A DNA stretch of 64,000 nucleotides. It comes from a bacterium. Its GTDB lineage: Bacteria; Vulcanimicrobiota; Xenobia; Xenobiales; JADMJV01. How positions within the stretch are numbered: the first letter of the stretch is position 1; each line of letters opens with the position of its first letter. Shown piece by piece: positions 52,015 to 61,019 of the stretch. The position numbers were made by a program, and so were the translations under genes. Where the stretch lies: the NCBI GenBank assembly GCA_018266105.1, contig JAFEBA010000044.1, positions 1 through 64,000 of the forward strand, in the 5' to 3' direction. A model generated the notes under the pieces. The model ran no database searches. It was not told the origin of the DNA and worked only from the letters and a program-made list of their open reading frames with translations.

Positions 52015-52979
52015 ACTTCCTGGTGGCTCCGCTCGGTTTTGCGCAGAATGTAGAGATGCGACCAGACCCGGGCGTGCTGCACCAGTTTGTGGAACCATTC
52101 GGCCGGGATCTGAAAGTGGCGAGCGGTGGAGTCGCTGATGACATGGGGCACGTAACAGTGCCAGTTGGGCTGCCGCTCAAGCAGCTCTAATCCGAAGGTG
52201 CGGGCCTGCTCCAGCAAGGTCAGAGCACCCTGGTTCCAGTCCGGGTGGTCGGCCCAAAAAAGCCAGCCATCCGGGCCCAGGCAGGTCACGGCCGCTTTCA
52301 AAAACTCCCCGGCCAGTTCCTGATCGGCGGCCGGGTCAGTGATGACCGCCTCAAAACGCTCTGCATAGGAGTCCGGCAGGAGGCGCAAATCCTGGACCCG
52401 CCCCTTCACCCCCATCGAAGCCAGCCATTCAATGATTCGCGGATCGATATCGATCACTTCGATCTCGTAATCTCCCAGCAGGCTCAAGGCCAGACTGGTC
52501 GCGTCGTCGTCCCCCATCACCAGCACTCGACCGCGCCCCCCCAGAAGCCGGTGGACCGACTCGGCTCGCCGCAGGCTGGAGGCCGGGTCAACCGATCCCT
52601 GGCTATATTCCAGGCTGGCCTCGGGGTAAGGCTGAAGCAAATCCAGGAATCGCTGCAGAACCTTTTCGTCCGGAGCGGGGGCGGGGCGAAAGAGTCTCTC
52701 ATAGGTAATCTCGGTCATGCGCAAGGTGTAGCGCATGAAGAACGTTTCTTCTTCATCCGAACTACGATAGCGGAGCAGCAGATGCTCAATCTTCTGCGAG
52801 AAATCGCTGGGCAAATAGGGCACGGAAGGGTTCTCACCCAACAATTGCCCCACCAATTTACTCAATTCGCCGGCCGACACTTGCCCCGGATTCGACGCTG
52901 GCGCGAGGAAAACCGCCCGCCGCCCAAAACCGAATTCAAAGTGCAGCCGAAAATTCAGAAGATCCCCCGCCCTGAGCAT
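52011..52979 (-). CDS. BpsA-like branched polyamine synthase
   Basis: From ATG 52979 the product is 322 residues. The C-terminal half is a Rossmann aminopropyltransferase-like domain with GDDDATSLALSLLGDYEIEV, IDIDPRIIEWL and FEAVITDPAADQELAGEF, the motif set of N4-bis(aminopropyl)spermidine synthase BpsA, in which GDDD replaces the usual GGG of spermidine synthases and the catalytic Asp lies in TDP. The N-terminal 115 residues are not obviously the winged helix of archaeal BpsA. It would add aminopropyl groups to spermidine; thermophiles and some others make such branched polyamines. The 5' end overlaps that of the divergent Nudix gene if the latter starts at GTG 52941. Confidence 0.72.
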   Translation of the reverse strand: MLRAGDLLNFRLHFEFGFGRRAVFLAPASNPGQVSAGELSKLVGQLLGENPSVPYLPSDFSQKIEHLLLRYRSSDEEETFFMRYTLRMTEITYERLFRPAPAPDEKVLQRFLDLLQPYPEASLEYSQGSVDPASSLRRAESVHRLLGGRGRVLVMGDDDATSLALSLLGDYEIEVIDIDPRIIEWLASMGVKGRVQDLRLLPDSYAERFEAVITDPAADQELAGEFLKAAVTCLGPDGWLFWADHPDWNQGALTLLEQARTFGLELLERQPNWHCYVPHVISDSTARHFQIPAEWFHKLVQHARVWSHLYILRKTERSHQEV

Positions 52980-53612
52980 TATCGGCCCGGGCCACCAGCC
53001 TGCTGGCAAGACCTGGCCGACCGCTCGCTGCTGACCAAAGAATTGATTCAACAAGCCCTCGCTCCCGTCAGCCAGCCGGATCTGAATGGTCATGTGAAAG
53101 CAGCTGTGCTCTGCGCATTGTTTGAAGAAAACGGCTGCCTGTGCGTGCTGCTGACCCGGCGCGCAGCCAGCCTGCGCTCGCATACCAGCGAGGTTTCCTT
53201 TCCGGGCGGTCGCCTGGACCCAGGCGAGCATCCCCTGCAGGCGGCTTTACGCGAAGCCCATGAGGAGATTGGTTTGATTCCAGAGCAGGTGGAAATCCTG
53301 GGCAACCTCAGCCCTTTCAGCACGCGCAAGTTAGAAGTTGCCATTCTGCCTTTCGTCGGCTGGCTGGACCGACCACCTCACCTGCAACCCAACCCCGCCG
53401 AAGTGGAGCAAGTGCTGCGAATCCCGCTGGCCCGGCTGTGGGAAGAAGGGGTCTACCATCAAGAGATTTGGGACCTGCCTGAATACAAGGGCCTGGCAAT
53501 CCATTTCTTCGAACTCGACCAGGACATTGTATGGGGGGCTACGGCTCGAGTCTTGCACGAGTTGCTCAGTCGGCTCTGGGTTCCGGATTTCCAGGCCGAA
53601 CCAGGACCCTGA
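52941..53612 (+). CDS. Nudix hydrolase, CoA pyrophosphatase type
   Basis: The product has the full Nudix box GRLDPGEHPLQAALREAHEE and, before it, LLTRRAASLRSHTSEVSFPGG, the CoA-pyrophosphatase (NudL/PCD1) signature. It would split CoA or its derivatives to phosphopantetheine and 3',5'-ADP. The start is uncertain: GTG 52941 gives 223 residues, TTG 53043 gives 189; neither has a clear ribosome site. If 52941 is right the gene overlaps the 5' end of the BpsA-like gene by 39 bp. It is convergent with the gene at 53678. Confidence 0.87.
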   Translation: MQPKIQKIPRPEHYRPGPPACWQDLADRSLLTKELIQQALAPVSQPDLNGHVKAAVLCALFEENGCLCVLLTRRAASLRSHTSEVSFPGGRLDPGEHPLQAALREAHEEIGLIPEQVEILGNLSPFSTRKLEVAILPFVGWLDRPPHLQPNPAEVEQVLRIPLARLWEEGVYHQEIWDLPEYKGLAIHFFELDQDIVWGATARVLHELLSRLWVPDFQAEPGP

Positions 53613-53677
53613 GTTGAATCAGAACGGGGGGCCCAAGGTCAGCGCGAAGGGGACCTGGCTCTTCTCCTGAGTCCCGC

Positions 53678-55087
53678 TTACTTCTCGGCGGCGTAGAGTG
53701 AATCGCGAAGCAACACCTGCAATGGCAGGTAATCGCGGCGTGCCCGAGCGGCCTCCAGTGCGGTCTTCCGTTCCCAGTCGCTGAGTTGCCGGAACACCGA
53801 GCGGCAATAGCTGGAACAGAGCATCTGAGCCAGTGGCTCGCCATCCCAGCCCGGGTCACCGCCCGGCTCCCGACGCAAAATTCCCCGCGCCCGATCATTC
53901 AGTTCGCGCCGGTAAAGTTGAAGCAGTGACTGTGGGTGATGCTCGCGCATGGTCGCAAACAGTCTTTGGGCGTCCTCCCCAGGAGTGCATGAACCCCTCA
54001 AAATCCAGGCCCAGAGATGTTCCGCCCGCAACCTGGAGTGGCCCGCAGAGCGAGCAATTTCATCCAGATCGGCGGTTTCGCGCAAGGCGCGCTGCAGAGC
54101 TTCACTGTGAGCCGGCAGCCAGCGCTCCAGCTCTGAGTCCAGCTCACGGGATTCGACCCCGTGCCAGCTAAACCCGAGACGGCGGGACTCGGCATAACGC
54201 GCATCACCGTTGGGTAGCTGTTCGGGCCGCGTGTCGGCCGAGAGCAACCGTCGGCGTTGGTCCTGGAAAGACGCTTCGGCCTGGAGGGCTCGGTGGGCCG
54301 GTGAAGCCCAACAGCGACGCAAGAAGTCGCCCCACTCCCGCTCGCAAGCGACCACACCGGGGTCGGAAGCATCTTGCCAGCGCAAGGAAAACTCGGGTAA
54401 CCCGCAAGTGTAGTAGCGGCAGTCCGGCAGAAAAACGCTGATCGTGGTGGGCCAGTCCGACCAGACCATCTCTTCCTGGTGATCCACAGCCGCATCCGGG
54501 TAGCCCAGCATGACCCCCTCTACCCGATCGACCGTAAATGGACCATCGCGAGGAAGCCGTTGGTAAATCTCGCGCTTCCATTGATAATACCCCGGCCAGC
54601 CCGACTCCCGATGATAGCGAGGAATCCAGCTTAGCCTGGTCTCGCTGGTGCGTTTGTCCAAACCTTCGAGGCTGTGAATCGAGAAGGCGCCCATGCGACC
54701 GTCCGCATCCGGGGCGTGCAGGTGCAATGAATATCCCCGCGGCACCAGATAGGCGTTCAATCGGTCGATCGTCTCGTCGTCCTCGGGCTGAGGGTCAAGC
54801 ATAAAGCCGTTCCAGGCGCCGTAGGGGCGCAGGTCGCCCAGACTGAGCAGATAGACAGACTCGACAAAGCGGCAACCAATCTTCGGGCCGGCCAGCCGGT
54901 AGAGCTCGCCAACTAGCTTCATGGTGGACTCTGCGTCCCCGCGCAAAGGAGGCGCAAGCTTCTGTGGGTCAGGACACAGCTTGAGCTCAAACTCCTTCTG
55001 GTAGCTCAAAGGCTCGCCACAGGCAGGCGTTACCAACCATAAAACCAACAACATGCGCCGCATAAGAGATAAAAGTGCAAGGTGCAT
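53678..55087 (-). CDS. Exported protein of unknown function
   Basis: The 469-residue product has a signal peptide (LLVLWLVTPACGEP). ATG 55087 is preceded by GGGAGG ten bases upstream; ATG 55063 is the alternative. No family recognised. Features: seven or so Cys in the mature part, a WSDWPTTISVFLPDCRYYTC segment, many aromatic and charged residues, and a helical C-terminus (RQLSDWERKTALEAARARRD). It is probably a periplasmic protein. Divergent gene 55126 has a short membrane-anchored product, sharing a 38-bp control region. Confidence 0.75.
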   Translation of the reverse strand: MHLALLSLMRRMLLVLWLVTPACGEPLSYQKEFELKLCPDPQKLAPPLRGDAESTMKLVGELYRLAGPKIGCRFVESVYLLSLGDLRPYGAWNGFMLDPQPEDDETIDRLNAYLVPRGYSLHLHAPDADGRMGAFSIHSLEGLDKRTSETRLSWIPRYHRESGWPGYYQWKREIYQRLPRDGPFTVDRVEGVMLGYPDAAVDHQEEMVWSDWPTTISVFLPDCRYYTCGLPEFSLRWQDASDPGVVACEREWGDFLRRCWASPAHRALQAEASFQDQRRRLLSADTRPEQLPNGDARYAESRRLGFSWHGVESRELDSELERWLPAHSEALQRALRETADLDEIARSAGHSRLRAEHLWAWILRGSCTPGEDAQRLFATMREHHPQSLLQLYRRELNDRARGILRREPGGDPGWDGEPLAQMLCSSYCRSVFRQLSDWERKTALEAARARRDYLPLQVLLRDSLYAAEK

Positions 55088-55125
55088 GCGAGGAAAACCT
55101 CCCGAAAGCGCAAAACCTTCGTGAG

Positions 55126-55725
55126 ATGAGAAGAAATCGGGGGGAGTGCTTTCTTGTAACCTGCGCCACGCTGGGGTGCCTGTTTGTTGTGGCTTCCTGC
55201 TGCGCCATCGGAGCCTGGTTCTATTTTCACAAGAAGGCCTCTGAGGTCCGGCCCATGGTGCATCAAACCCCGGCCAGGACGGTCGAACTCAATCCGCCGG
55301 TGAGCACAGGCGGGCGGCCCGAGAGACCTGAAGACCCCCCCGCTTCTCTCCTGACCAACAGCCCTACTCCGGCGCCGCAGTACACCCCCAGCTATGAGGA
55401 ATTACCCGCCACCATCAGCGCCGACGGTCTGATGGTGGGCATGACTAGAGCCGCTACCGCTCCCTCGAAAACTCATATCTTCCAGGGCAATACTCTGGCG
55501 GAAATCCGCGAAGCCCACAGCCTCACCGTCAACGCTCAGCAATGGCAGGCGGGCCAGAAGGCTGACCTGGCCGCTCTGCGCAAAGCCCTGCCCACTCGAA
55601 GGGAAAGCCAGAAAAGCGAACGCGACGGCTCTATCCGTCATAGCTTCCCGCAAACCGGTCTTGAGGTTCAGGTCTGGATTCGCAACGGCCACTACCAGCG
55701 TTTTGCCCTGCTGAAGGCTCTTTAG
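55126..55725 (+). CDS. Membrane-anchored protein of unknown function
   Basis: From ATG 55126 the product is 199 residues. A single membrane segment lies at residues 8-27 (FLVTCATLGCLFVVASCCAI); the rest is outside or periplasmic. A Pro/Thr-rich linker of about 60 residues leads to a C-terminal domain of about 100 residues with ATIxADGLMVGMTRAAT and a basic patch. No family recognised; the phrase DGLMVGMTRAA resembles SmpA/BamE-like small beta domains, weakly. It precedes the HTTM-like gene by 24 bp on the same strand. Confidence 0.7.
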   Translation: MRRNRGECFLVTCATLGCLFVVASCCAIGAWFYFHKKASEVRPMVHQTPARTVELNPPVSTGGRPERPEDPPASLLTNSPTPAPQYTPSYEELPATISADGLMVGMTRAATAPSKTHIFQGNTLAEIREAHSLTVNAQQWQAGQKADLAALRKALPTRRESQKSERDGSIRHSFPQTGLEVQVWIRNGHYQRFALLKAL

Positions 55726-55749
55726 CCCGCTCCGAGGAAGGGCGGCCCC

Positions 55750-57147
55750 ATGACTTTCGACCTTTTCTGCCGACTGGTCGGGTTTCTCTGGTTACTCGAC
55801 CTGGTCTGCTATCAACCCATCTTCGCCGTCTTTTTCGGCAAAATTGAGTCGAGCGGCTACCAGACAAGCAACCCCGGTTACACGCGTAAGCTCAAGCTCG
55901 GTTGGTTGCTCTCAGCCCTGGCCCTGATGTCCGGGCAGCGCCTGCTGATGCTGGCGGGCAGCTGCTTCTTCTACGTCGTCTTCCGCCACTACTACATCGA
56001 CTCGCGCTGGAGCAGCATTCGCCGAGGAGCGGGCGCGCCCGGATTCATGTCGCACTGGACCGCGGTTTACTTGATGCTGATGCAGTTCGCCAGCTTCCTG
56101 GACGCCAGCGGGCGCCTGCCCGAACAGTTCCTCTTTCAGATGCGCATCGATTTTGCCGTCATTATGATCTGTGCGGGCGCTTACAAGTACGGCGTCGGCT
56201 ACTGGCATCACGACGGGATGGAATATGGCTGCGTCAATCCCTTCTGGGGCTACTTCTGGAAACTCTTCTTACGCCTCAACCCAAAACACTGGGCCTTCCG
56301 CGGCCAGAACATCCTGGCCTCTGGAGTCGAAATTGCAGCCGGTGTGCTGATGCTCTTCCCCGCCACCCGGGTGGTGGGTGCGGTCTCCATCAGCCTTAGC
56401 TTCCTTTATGTCGCCCTGCTGATTCGCCTGGGTCGGCTGGCCTGGCTGATGATGCTCCTGCCTTTCTGTTTCTTTCCCGAGATCGGACCGAGCTTGACTC
56501 ACGGGACCCCGGTCCACGTTCAGACCCCGCCTGCGCTGCTGCAGGCTCTAGAAGCTCTCAGTTGGGCCTTTCTGGCCATGCTGCCGCCCGTCAAGTTCAT
56601 GCAGTATTACAACCTGTTTGCCAATAAGTCGCTGCCGGGCCCCCTGCAAAAGTGGGTCAGCACCTACGCCAACCAGGTTCCCATCATTATGTGGCGCGTC
56701 TTCACGCCTGACGTGACCAACTTCTACATTCGTATCTACTCTGAAGACCCGGAAGAGCCGATTCTGGACGAGAAAGTCCTGAGTCTGAGCAGTTGGAAAA
56801 ATCTTTGGTTGAAACTGCGCTTCTGGCACGTGACCGAGTCCATCGCCAGCGTCAGCGTCTTTACCACTCTCAAGTATTTCCCGTCCAACCGCAAATTGTT
56901 TGAAGACAAACTGATTCGCTACAGCCAGTCGCTGCAGTTGCCAGCCCGCCGGCTGCGCTATGAGTATGTCTCCATCCATAAACTGCCGGACCGCTTCATC
57001 TTCGTGCACGTCGGCAACTTCCGAGTCGATCTGGATCACCTGACCGTGACGGAAGAGAAGTTGCGCCCCGACTTTGACTTCACCGCGCCCTCCAAGTTCA
57101 GCCCCGTGCGCGAGTCGGCCAGTGTGGGAAGTTTCACTCCCAAATGA
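55750..57147 (+). CDS. HTTM-like multi-pass membrane protein
   Basis: The 465-residue product begins after GGAAGGG. The first 300 residues contain about seven to eight membrane segments, including VYLMLMQFASFLDA, IDFAVIMICAGAYKYGVGYW and GVEIAAGVLMLFPATRVVGA. The WHHDGMEYGCVNPFWGYFWK region is reminiscent of HTTM (gamma-carboxylase-like) membrane domains, where a polar loop follows a helix ending in AKY/AKL; the match is moderate. About 150 soluble residues follow at the C-terminus. Its stop overlaps the start of the deaminase gene (ATGA), so the two proteins are translationally coupled. Confidence 0.6.
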   Translation: MTFDLFCRLVGFLWLLDLVCYQPIFAVFFGKIESSGYQTSNPGYTRKLKLGWLLSALALMSGQRLLMLAGSCFFYVVFRHYYIDSRWSSIRRGAGAPGFMSHWTAVYLMLMQFASFLDASGRLPEQFLFQMRIDFAVIMICAGAYKYGVGYWHHDGMEYGCVNPFWGYFWKLFLRLNPKHWAFRGQNILASGVEIAAGVLMLFPATRVVGAVSISLSFLYVALLIRLGRLAWLMMLLPFCFFPEIGPSLTHGTPVHVQTPPALLQALEALSWAFLAMLPPVKFMQYYNLFANKSLPGPLQKWVSTYANQVPIIMWRVFTPDVTNFYIRIYSEDPEEPILDEKVLSLSSWKNLWLKLRFWHVTESIASVSVFTTLKYFPSNRKLFEDKLIRYSQSLQLPARRLRYEYVSIHKLPDRFIFVHVGNFRVDLDHLTVTEEKLRPDFDFTAPSKFSPVRESASVGSFTPK

Positions 57148-58238
57148 TGAATTTGCAGATTCCCGACGCCGGAGTGGTGGAGCAGCATGTGCACCTGGGT
57201 GGAGCCGTGCCCATCCACCGGCTCTACGAAGCAGCGGTCGATCGCGGCATTCGTCTGCCGGTGCAAAGCTACCACGAGTTTGCCAGCTTGCTGCACCGCC
57301 GGCGTGACAATTCGGGCACCCTGGAACGCTATCTAGAAATCTACGAGGTGGCTGAGAGAATTCAAAGCGGCCCCCAGGCCGTGCGCGAAAGCGTGCTCAT
57401 CGCTCTGAATGGAGCCGCCCGCACGGGCGGCTCGCTCTCGGTCGATCTGGAGGGCGAGGCCACCACGCCCGACCGGCAGCAGTTGCCCATTCGAGCCCTG
57501 GAGTTGCGCTTCAACCCCATGAAGCGCAATGGCAACGGTATCTGGGACCTGGACCGGGTGATGCTGGCTGCTTGCTCGGCCGTCAACGAAATTCGCACGG
57601 CCTACAAGGGCAATCTGAGGGCTGGCCTGATGGTCTGCCTGGGGCGCGACCTGCCCTTCGAAGAGAACTTGATCCTGGCCAAGAAAGTATCCCGCTGGCG
57701 CGAGGAGGGACTGCCCGTGGTGGGACTGGACCTGGCCGGGCCGGAATCCTCCAATCCGCTCAGTGACCCGGCCAGGCTGGAAGAAATGTCCGAGCTCTAT
57801 CGATTGGCCGGCCCCAAGGTGGGTCGCACCGTGCACTGTGGAGAGACCCGCAACATCGATCTCGAGACCTTTATCAACACCGTCAAAACCCTCGACCCTC
57901 ACCGGATCGGCCACCCGCTGACCGCCGTGCGCGCCTATTGCGAACAGGAAGATGCTCGCGGACTCAAACTCATGGCCGAGCGCGGCATTACCGCCGAGCT
58001 CTGCGTGCTGTCCAATCTGCTCACGGGCGCTGTGCAAAACATCGAAGACTACCGTACCATTCTCAATGCTTTCGACCAGTTTGGCATCCGCTATACCTTC
58101 AGCACCGACGCGCCCTCTCTCCAGAAGAGCACCCTGGCCGGCGAGATCGGCTCCTTGCTCAGCAATGGAGCCGCCCGCCGAGATCAGATCGAGCAATCCT
58201 TTCAGACCGCGGCCGAAACTACGTTCCTGAAGCTTTGA
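57144..58238 (+). CDS. Adenosine/AMP-deaminase-family metal hydrolase, altered active site
   Basis: The 364-residue product shows the adenosine-deaminase family metal sites: H15-x-H17 in EQHVHLGG, catalytic Glu in VHCGET, RIGHPL, and D322 in FSTDAPS. In typical members the last motif is TDDP, with the second Asp contacting the purine. Here it is Ala323, so substrate range or activity may differ. Overlaps the HTTM-like gene by four bases; its 3' end overlaps the convergent AraC gene by 20 bp. Location is cytoplasmic. Confidence 0.88.
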   Translation: MMNLQIPDAGVVEQHVHLGGAVPIHRLYEAAVDRGIRLPVQSYHEFASLLHRRRDNSGTLERYLEIYEVAERIQSGPQAVRESVLIALNGAARTGGSLSVDLEGEATTPDRQQLPIRALELRFNPMKRNGNGIWDLDRVMLAACSAVNEIRTAYKGNLRAGLMVCLGRDLPFEENLILAKKVSRWREEGLPVVGLDLAGPESSNPLSDPARLEEMSELYRLAGPKVGRTVHCGETRNIDLETFINTVKTLDPHRIGHPLTAVRAYCEQEDARGLKLMAERGITAELCVLSNLLTGAVQNIEDYRTILNAFDQFGIRYTFSTDAPSLQKSTLAGEIGSLLSNGAARRDQIEQSFQTAAETTFLKL

Positions 58239-59073
58239 TGGGGACCCAGACTTCCAGCCCTCCCTGACCACTGCGCCCGTCGAATTCAGGGCCATAGCGC
58301 TCAAAGAAGGGAGCTTCGCTGGCATGGTATTCAGACTGTGGTAGCCAGCGTGAGAAAATGGAATCGCAGGTGTGGCGCACCAGCGACACGTGCTCGGGAT
58401 GGTGAAAGACCGCGTAAAGCTGGTCTGGCAGTTGCAATGCCACCCAGTCTTGGGGCAAGTCTCTGTCTGCCTGGACCTGCACTCCGCACAGGTAATCAAA
58501 GCCGTCGCCAAAATTATGGCAAACTCCGTAGGCATAGGGCCCGACCTGCTGGCTCAGGTTCCCCAAATGGGGAACCAGCTTCTGCCATTGCGAGGGAATG
58601 CCGGCCGTGTCGCCTGCGTAATGTTCTTGCAGACCCGCCACCAGGATGGCGCCGGGTCTTTCCATGCGAATGGGGGTAATGTCACGAGTCTGGTTGCTTT
58701 GCATACGAATCGCCTCCAACAGCGAAAGATTATGGACATGACCCTGGCTGCGCACACTCTCCGGCGTCTGGCCGAACTCCTCACGAAAGGCCCTGGTAAA
58801 GGCCTCATGGGAGCTGTAACCGTGCTCCAGAGCCAGGCTCAGAATGTCCGGGGCTCCACCGGCCAGCCGCCGGGCCGCCTCAGCCAGACGCCGGCGGCGC
58901 AAGTAGGCCTTCAGCGAATGCCCTAGCACCAGGGGAAACACGCGAGACAAGTAAGTGGGCGACACGCCGCAAAGCTCGGCCAGCTGAGGCAGGCGAATCT
59001 CCTCAAAAAAATGGCTCTCCACATACCAGAGGGCCTTTTCCACGGGCAGGCTCACCGCGCCATTATTCCTCAC
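58219..59073 (-). CDS. AraC-family regulator with GyrI-like effector domain
   Basis: The 284-residue product has an N-terminal AraC helix-turn-helix pair (LPQLAELCGVSPTYLSRVF, LSLALEHGYSSHEAFTRAF) and a C-terminal GyrI-like (SOUL/BmrR-type) ligand domain (YAYGVCHNFGDGFDYLCGVQ, YAVFHHPEHVS). This Rob/MarA-like layout is typical of multidrug- or toxin-sensing regulators. GTG 59073 with GAGGAGG eight bases upstream is the start. It overlaps the deaminase gene at the 3' end. Confidence 0.93.
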   Translation of the reverse strand: MRNNGAVSLPVEKALWYVESHFFEEIRLPQLAELCGVSPTYLSRVFPLVLGHSLKAYLRRRRLAEAARRLAGGAPDILSLALEHGYSSHEAFTRAFREEFGQTPESVRSQGHVHNLSLLEAIRMQSNQTRDITPIRMERPGAILVAGLQEHYAGDTAGIPSQWQKLVPHLGNLSQQVGPYAYGVCHNFGDGFDYLCGVQVQADRDLPQDWVALQLPDQLYAVFHHPEHVSLVRHTCDSIFSRWLPQSEYHASEAPFFERYGPEFDGRSGQGGLEVWVPIKASGT

Positions 59074-59103
59074 CCGGACCCTCCTCGCTTGATTTTGCTT
59101 GCA

Positions 59104-59451
59104 CTATAGCCAGGCCCGTAGCTCCCGGGCAAAGGTGACCGGATTCACAGGTTTGGCGAGATGCCCGCAAAACCCAGAACTCTGGATTCTTCCCATTTCT
59201 TGCGAGCGAGTATGGGCGGTCACGGCCACCACCCGCATCCCGGCCTGGCTCAGTTGCCGCGCCACCTCAAAGCCGTCCAGGTGGGGCAAATTGAGGTCGG
59301 AGAGCACCAGATCAGGATGATGCTCCAGGGCCAAACTTACCCCTTGCAAGCCATCTTCCGCGGCCAAAACCCGATAGCCCTCGTCTTCCAACAGGGTTAC
59401 CAGAAGTTCCTGGATGAGCAGGTCATCCTCAATGACAAGAATCGTCTTCAC
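59104..59451 (-). CDS. Single-domain response regulator (CheY-like)
   Basis: The 115-residue product is a lone receiver: D9/D10 acidic pair, phosphoacceptor D52 in VLSDLNLP, Thr in VAVTAHT and the conserved Lys in HLAKPVN. It has no output domain. Start is GTG 59451. It is divergent from the REC-histidine kinase at 59592 and close to two further kinases, so a phosphorelay role is inferred. Confidence 0.93.
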   Translation of the reverse strand: MKTILVIEDDLLIQELLVTLLEDEGYRVLAAEDGLQGVSLALEHHPDLVLSDLNLPHLDGFEVARQLSQAGMRVVAVTAHTRSQEMGRIQSSGFCGHLAKPVNPVTFARELRAWL

Positions 59452-59591
59452 AAGTCGGAGCCTTCAAACAGAGTCATTCGCTTAGACTGAACAATCCCTT
59501 GCAGCCCTGAGACCGTGCAGGTATCGGCTTCGAAAAAGATAAGCGCTCATCGGCCGCAGCCTGGGGGTGGCCAAGGAGAGGGAAAGCCTCC

Positions 59592-60890
59592 GTGACGGAT
59601 AGACTCCACATATTGGTAGCCGAAGACAGCGCCGTACAGGCCGCCGTGCTCTGCCGCCTTTTAAGCGAAAACGGTTATCGGGTCACTCTGGCCCGGGATG
59701 GCCAGGCCGCCTGGGAGCTCCTGGAAAGGACACCGGAGCCTCCCGCCCTGCTCATCAGCGACATCGAGATGCCCCTGATGGATGGCTATTCCCTGTGCCG
59801 CAAACTGAAAGCGGATAGCCGTTTCCGGGGCGTGCCCGTGATTTTACTGACAAACCTGGGCGATCCGCTTCATGTGGTCTCTGGTCTGCAGGCGGGAGCG
59901 GACAACTACATCACCAAGCCCTTTGATCACAAGCTGTTGTTGGCCCGCGTGGCCTCCCTACTGGCCAACCCCGGACTTTACTCCCAACCGGAAAGGGCCG
60001 AGCCCCTGTCTTTCAAACTCGATGACCAGGACTTTACGATTTGCTCCGGCCGGGCCCAGATTTTGAACTTGCTGCTTTCCACTTTTGAAGGCGCGGTCTG
60101 GCAGAACGAACAACTGCGCAGGACCAACGAAGAACTCTCAAGCGCGCACCGAGAAATTGCGGCCAAGAATGAACAACTGAAAGAGCTGATGGCTCTGCAG
60201 AACCAGTTCCTGGGAATGGTCACCCACGATATGCGCAATCCGCTGGGAATCATTCAGGGCTACTCGCGTATCCTGGCCAATGGCCTGGCTGGTGAACTCA
60301 CCGAGAAGCAGGCCAAATTCTCCGAGGCCATCCATCGGAGTGCCAGGTCACTGATCGCTCTGGTCAACGACCTGCTTGAAATCAGTGAGATCGAATCCGG
60401 CAATCTCCGTCTGGATAGGCAGCCCACCGATCTGGTGGCGCTGGTGGAACAGGCGGTGGAACTAAACGGGTTCCTGGCCGAAGACAAGAATATCCGCATC
60501 TCCTCCAGCTTGAGCCCGGTGCCCCTGGCCCTGCTCGACCCCAACAAAATTGAACAGGTCATCAACAATCTGCTCAGCAACGCCATCAAATTTTCCCACC
60601 CCAACAGTCAGGTCAGCCTCGACCTGCGAGCATCTCGGGAAGGTTGGGTCGAGTTGGTGGTGCGCGATCAGGGTCAAGGAATCCCGAAAGAGGAGCAGGC
60701 CAACATCTTTCAACACTATCAGCGCACCAGTGTTAAATCCACGGCCGGAGAAAAAAGCACGGGTCTGGGCCTGGCCATCGTCAAGCGCATTGTGGAAGGT
60801 CACGGCGGCAGCATCAGTCTGGACTCGGAACCCGGCCGCGGTTCGGTCTTCACCGTGCGTCTGCCGCTAATTCCTCCAGAAATAAAATAA
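59592..60890 (+). CDS. Receiver-histidine kinase hybrid
   Basis: The 432-residue product has an N-terminal receiver domain (D-rich EDSAVQ, phosphoacceptor Asp in LISDIEMP, KPFD), a coiled linker, a HisKA domain with H212 in VTHDMRNPLG and an ATP-binding domain with EQVINNLLSNAIKFS, RDQGQGIP and GEKSTGLGLAIVKRIVEGHGG. No membrane segment is seen, so it is a cytoplasmic REC-HK, a common element of phosphorelays. GTG 59592 is preceded by GGAGAGGG. No DNA-binding output domain. Confidence 0.95.
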   Translation: MTDRLHILVAEDSAVQAAVLCRLLSENGYRVTLARDGQAAWELLERTPEPPALLISDIEMPLMDGYSLCRKLKADSRFRGVPVILLTNLGDPLHVVSGLQAGADNYITKPFDHKLLLARVASLLANPGLYSQPERAEPLSFKLDDQDFTICSGRAQILNLLLSTFEGAVWQNEQLRRTNEELSSAHREIAAKNEQLKELMALQNQFLGMVTHDMRNPLGIIQGYSRILANGLAGELTEKQAKFSEAIHRSARSLIALVNDLLEISEIESGNLRLDRQPTDLVALVEQAVELNGFLAEDKNIRISSSLSPVPLALLDPNKIEQVINNLLSNAIKFSHPNSQVSLDLRASREGWVELVVRDQGQGIPKEEQANIFQHYQRTSVKSTAGEKSTGLGLAIVKRIVEGHGGSISLDSEPGRGSVFTVRLPLIPPEIK

Positions 60891-60894
60891 GCCC

Positions 60895-60959
60895 CTAGCA
60901 GTCGGGGGGGGTCATCTGCTAGCGGCTCTGAAGTGAATATAGCACCCCGGGCGTTTTTT
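60895..60959. terminator. Stem-loop and T-run between convergent kinase genes
   Basis: CTAGCAG/CTGCTAG (60895-60901 with 60916-60922) forms a seven-base stem with a G-run in the loop, just after the REC-HK stop. A run of six T lies at 60954-60959 after the GC-rich ACCCCGGGCG. Likely termination zone for the convergent kinase genes; not a perfect stem-then-T terminator. Confidence 0.45.
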
Positions 60960-61019
60960 GCACTGGTAGATTTGTGCTAAATTCTTGTTATTCGGACATG
61001 GCTACTTTTGACCACAGCC

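Noticed and set aside
57333..58535. A minus-strand open frame of 400 codons
   Set aside because: It is antisense to the deaminase gene, whose metal-site motifs are clear, and lacks any family resemblance.
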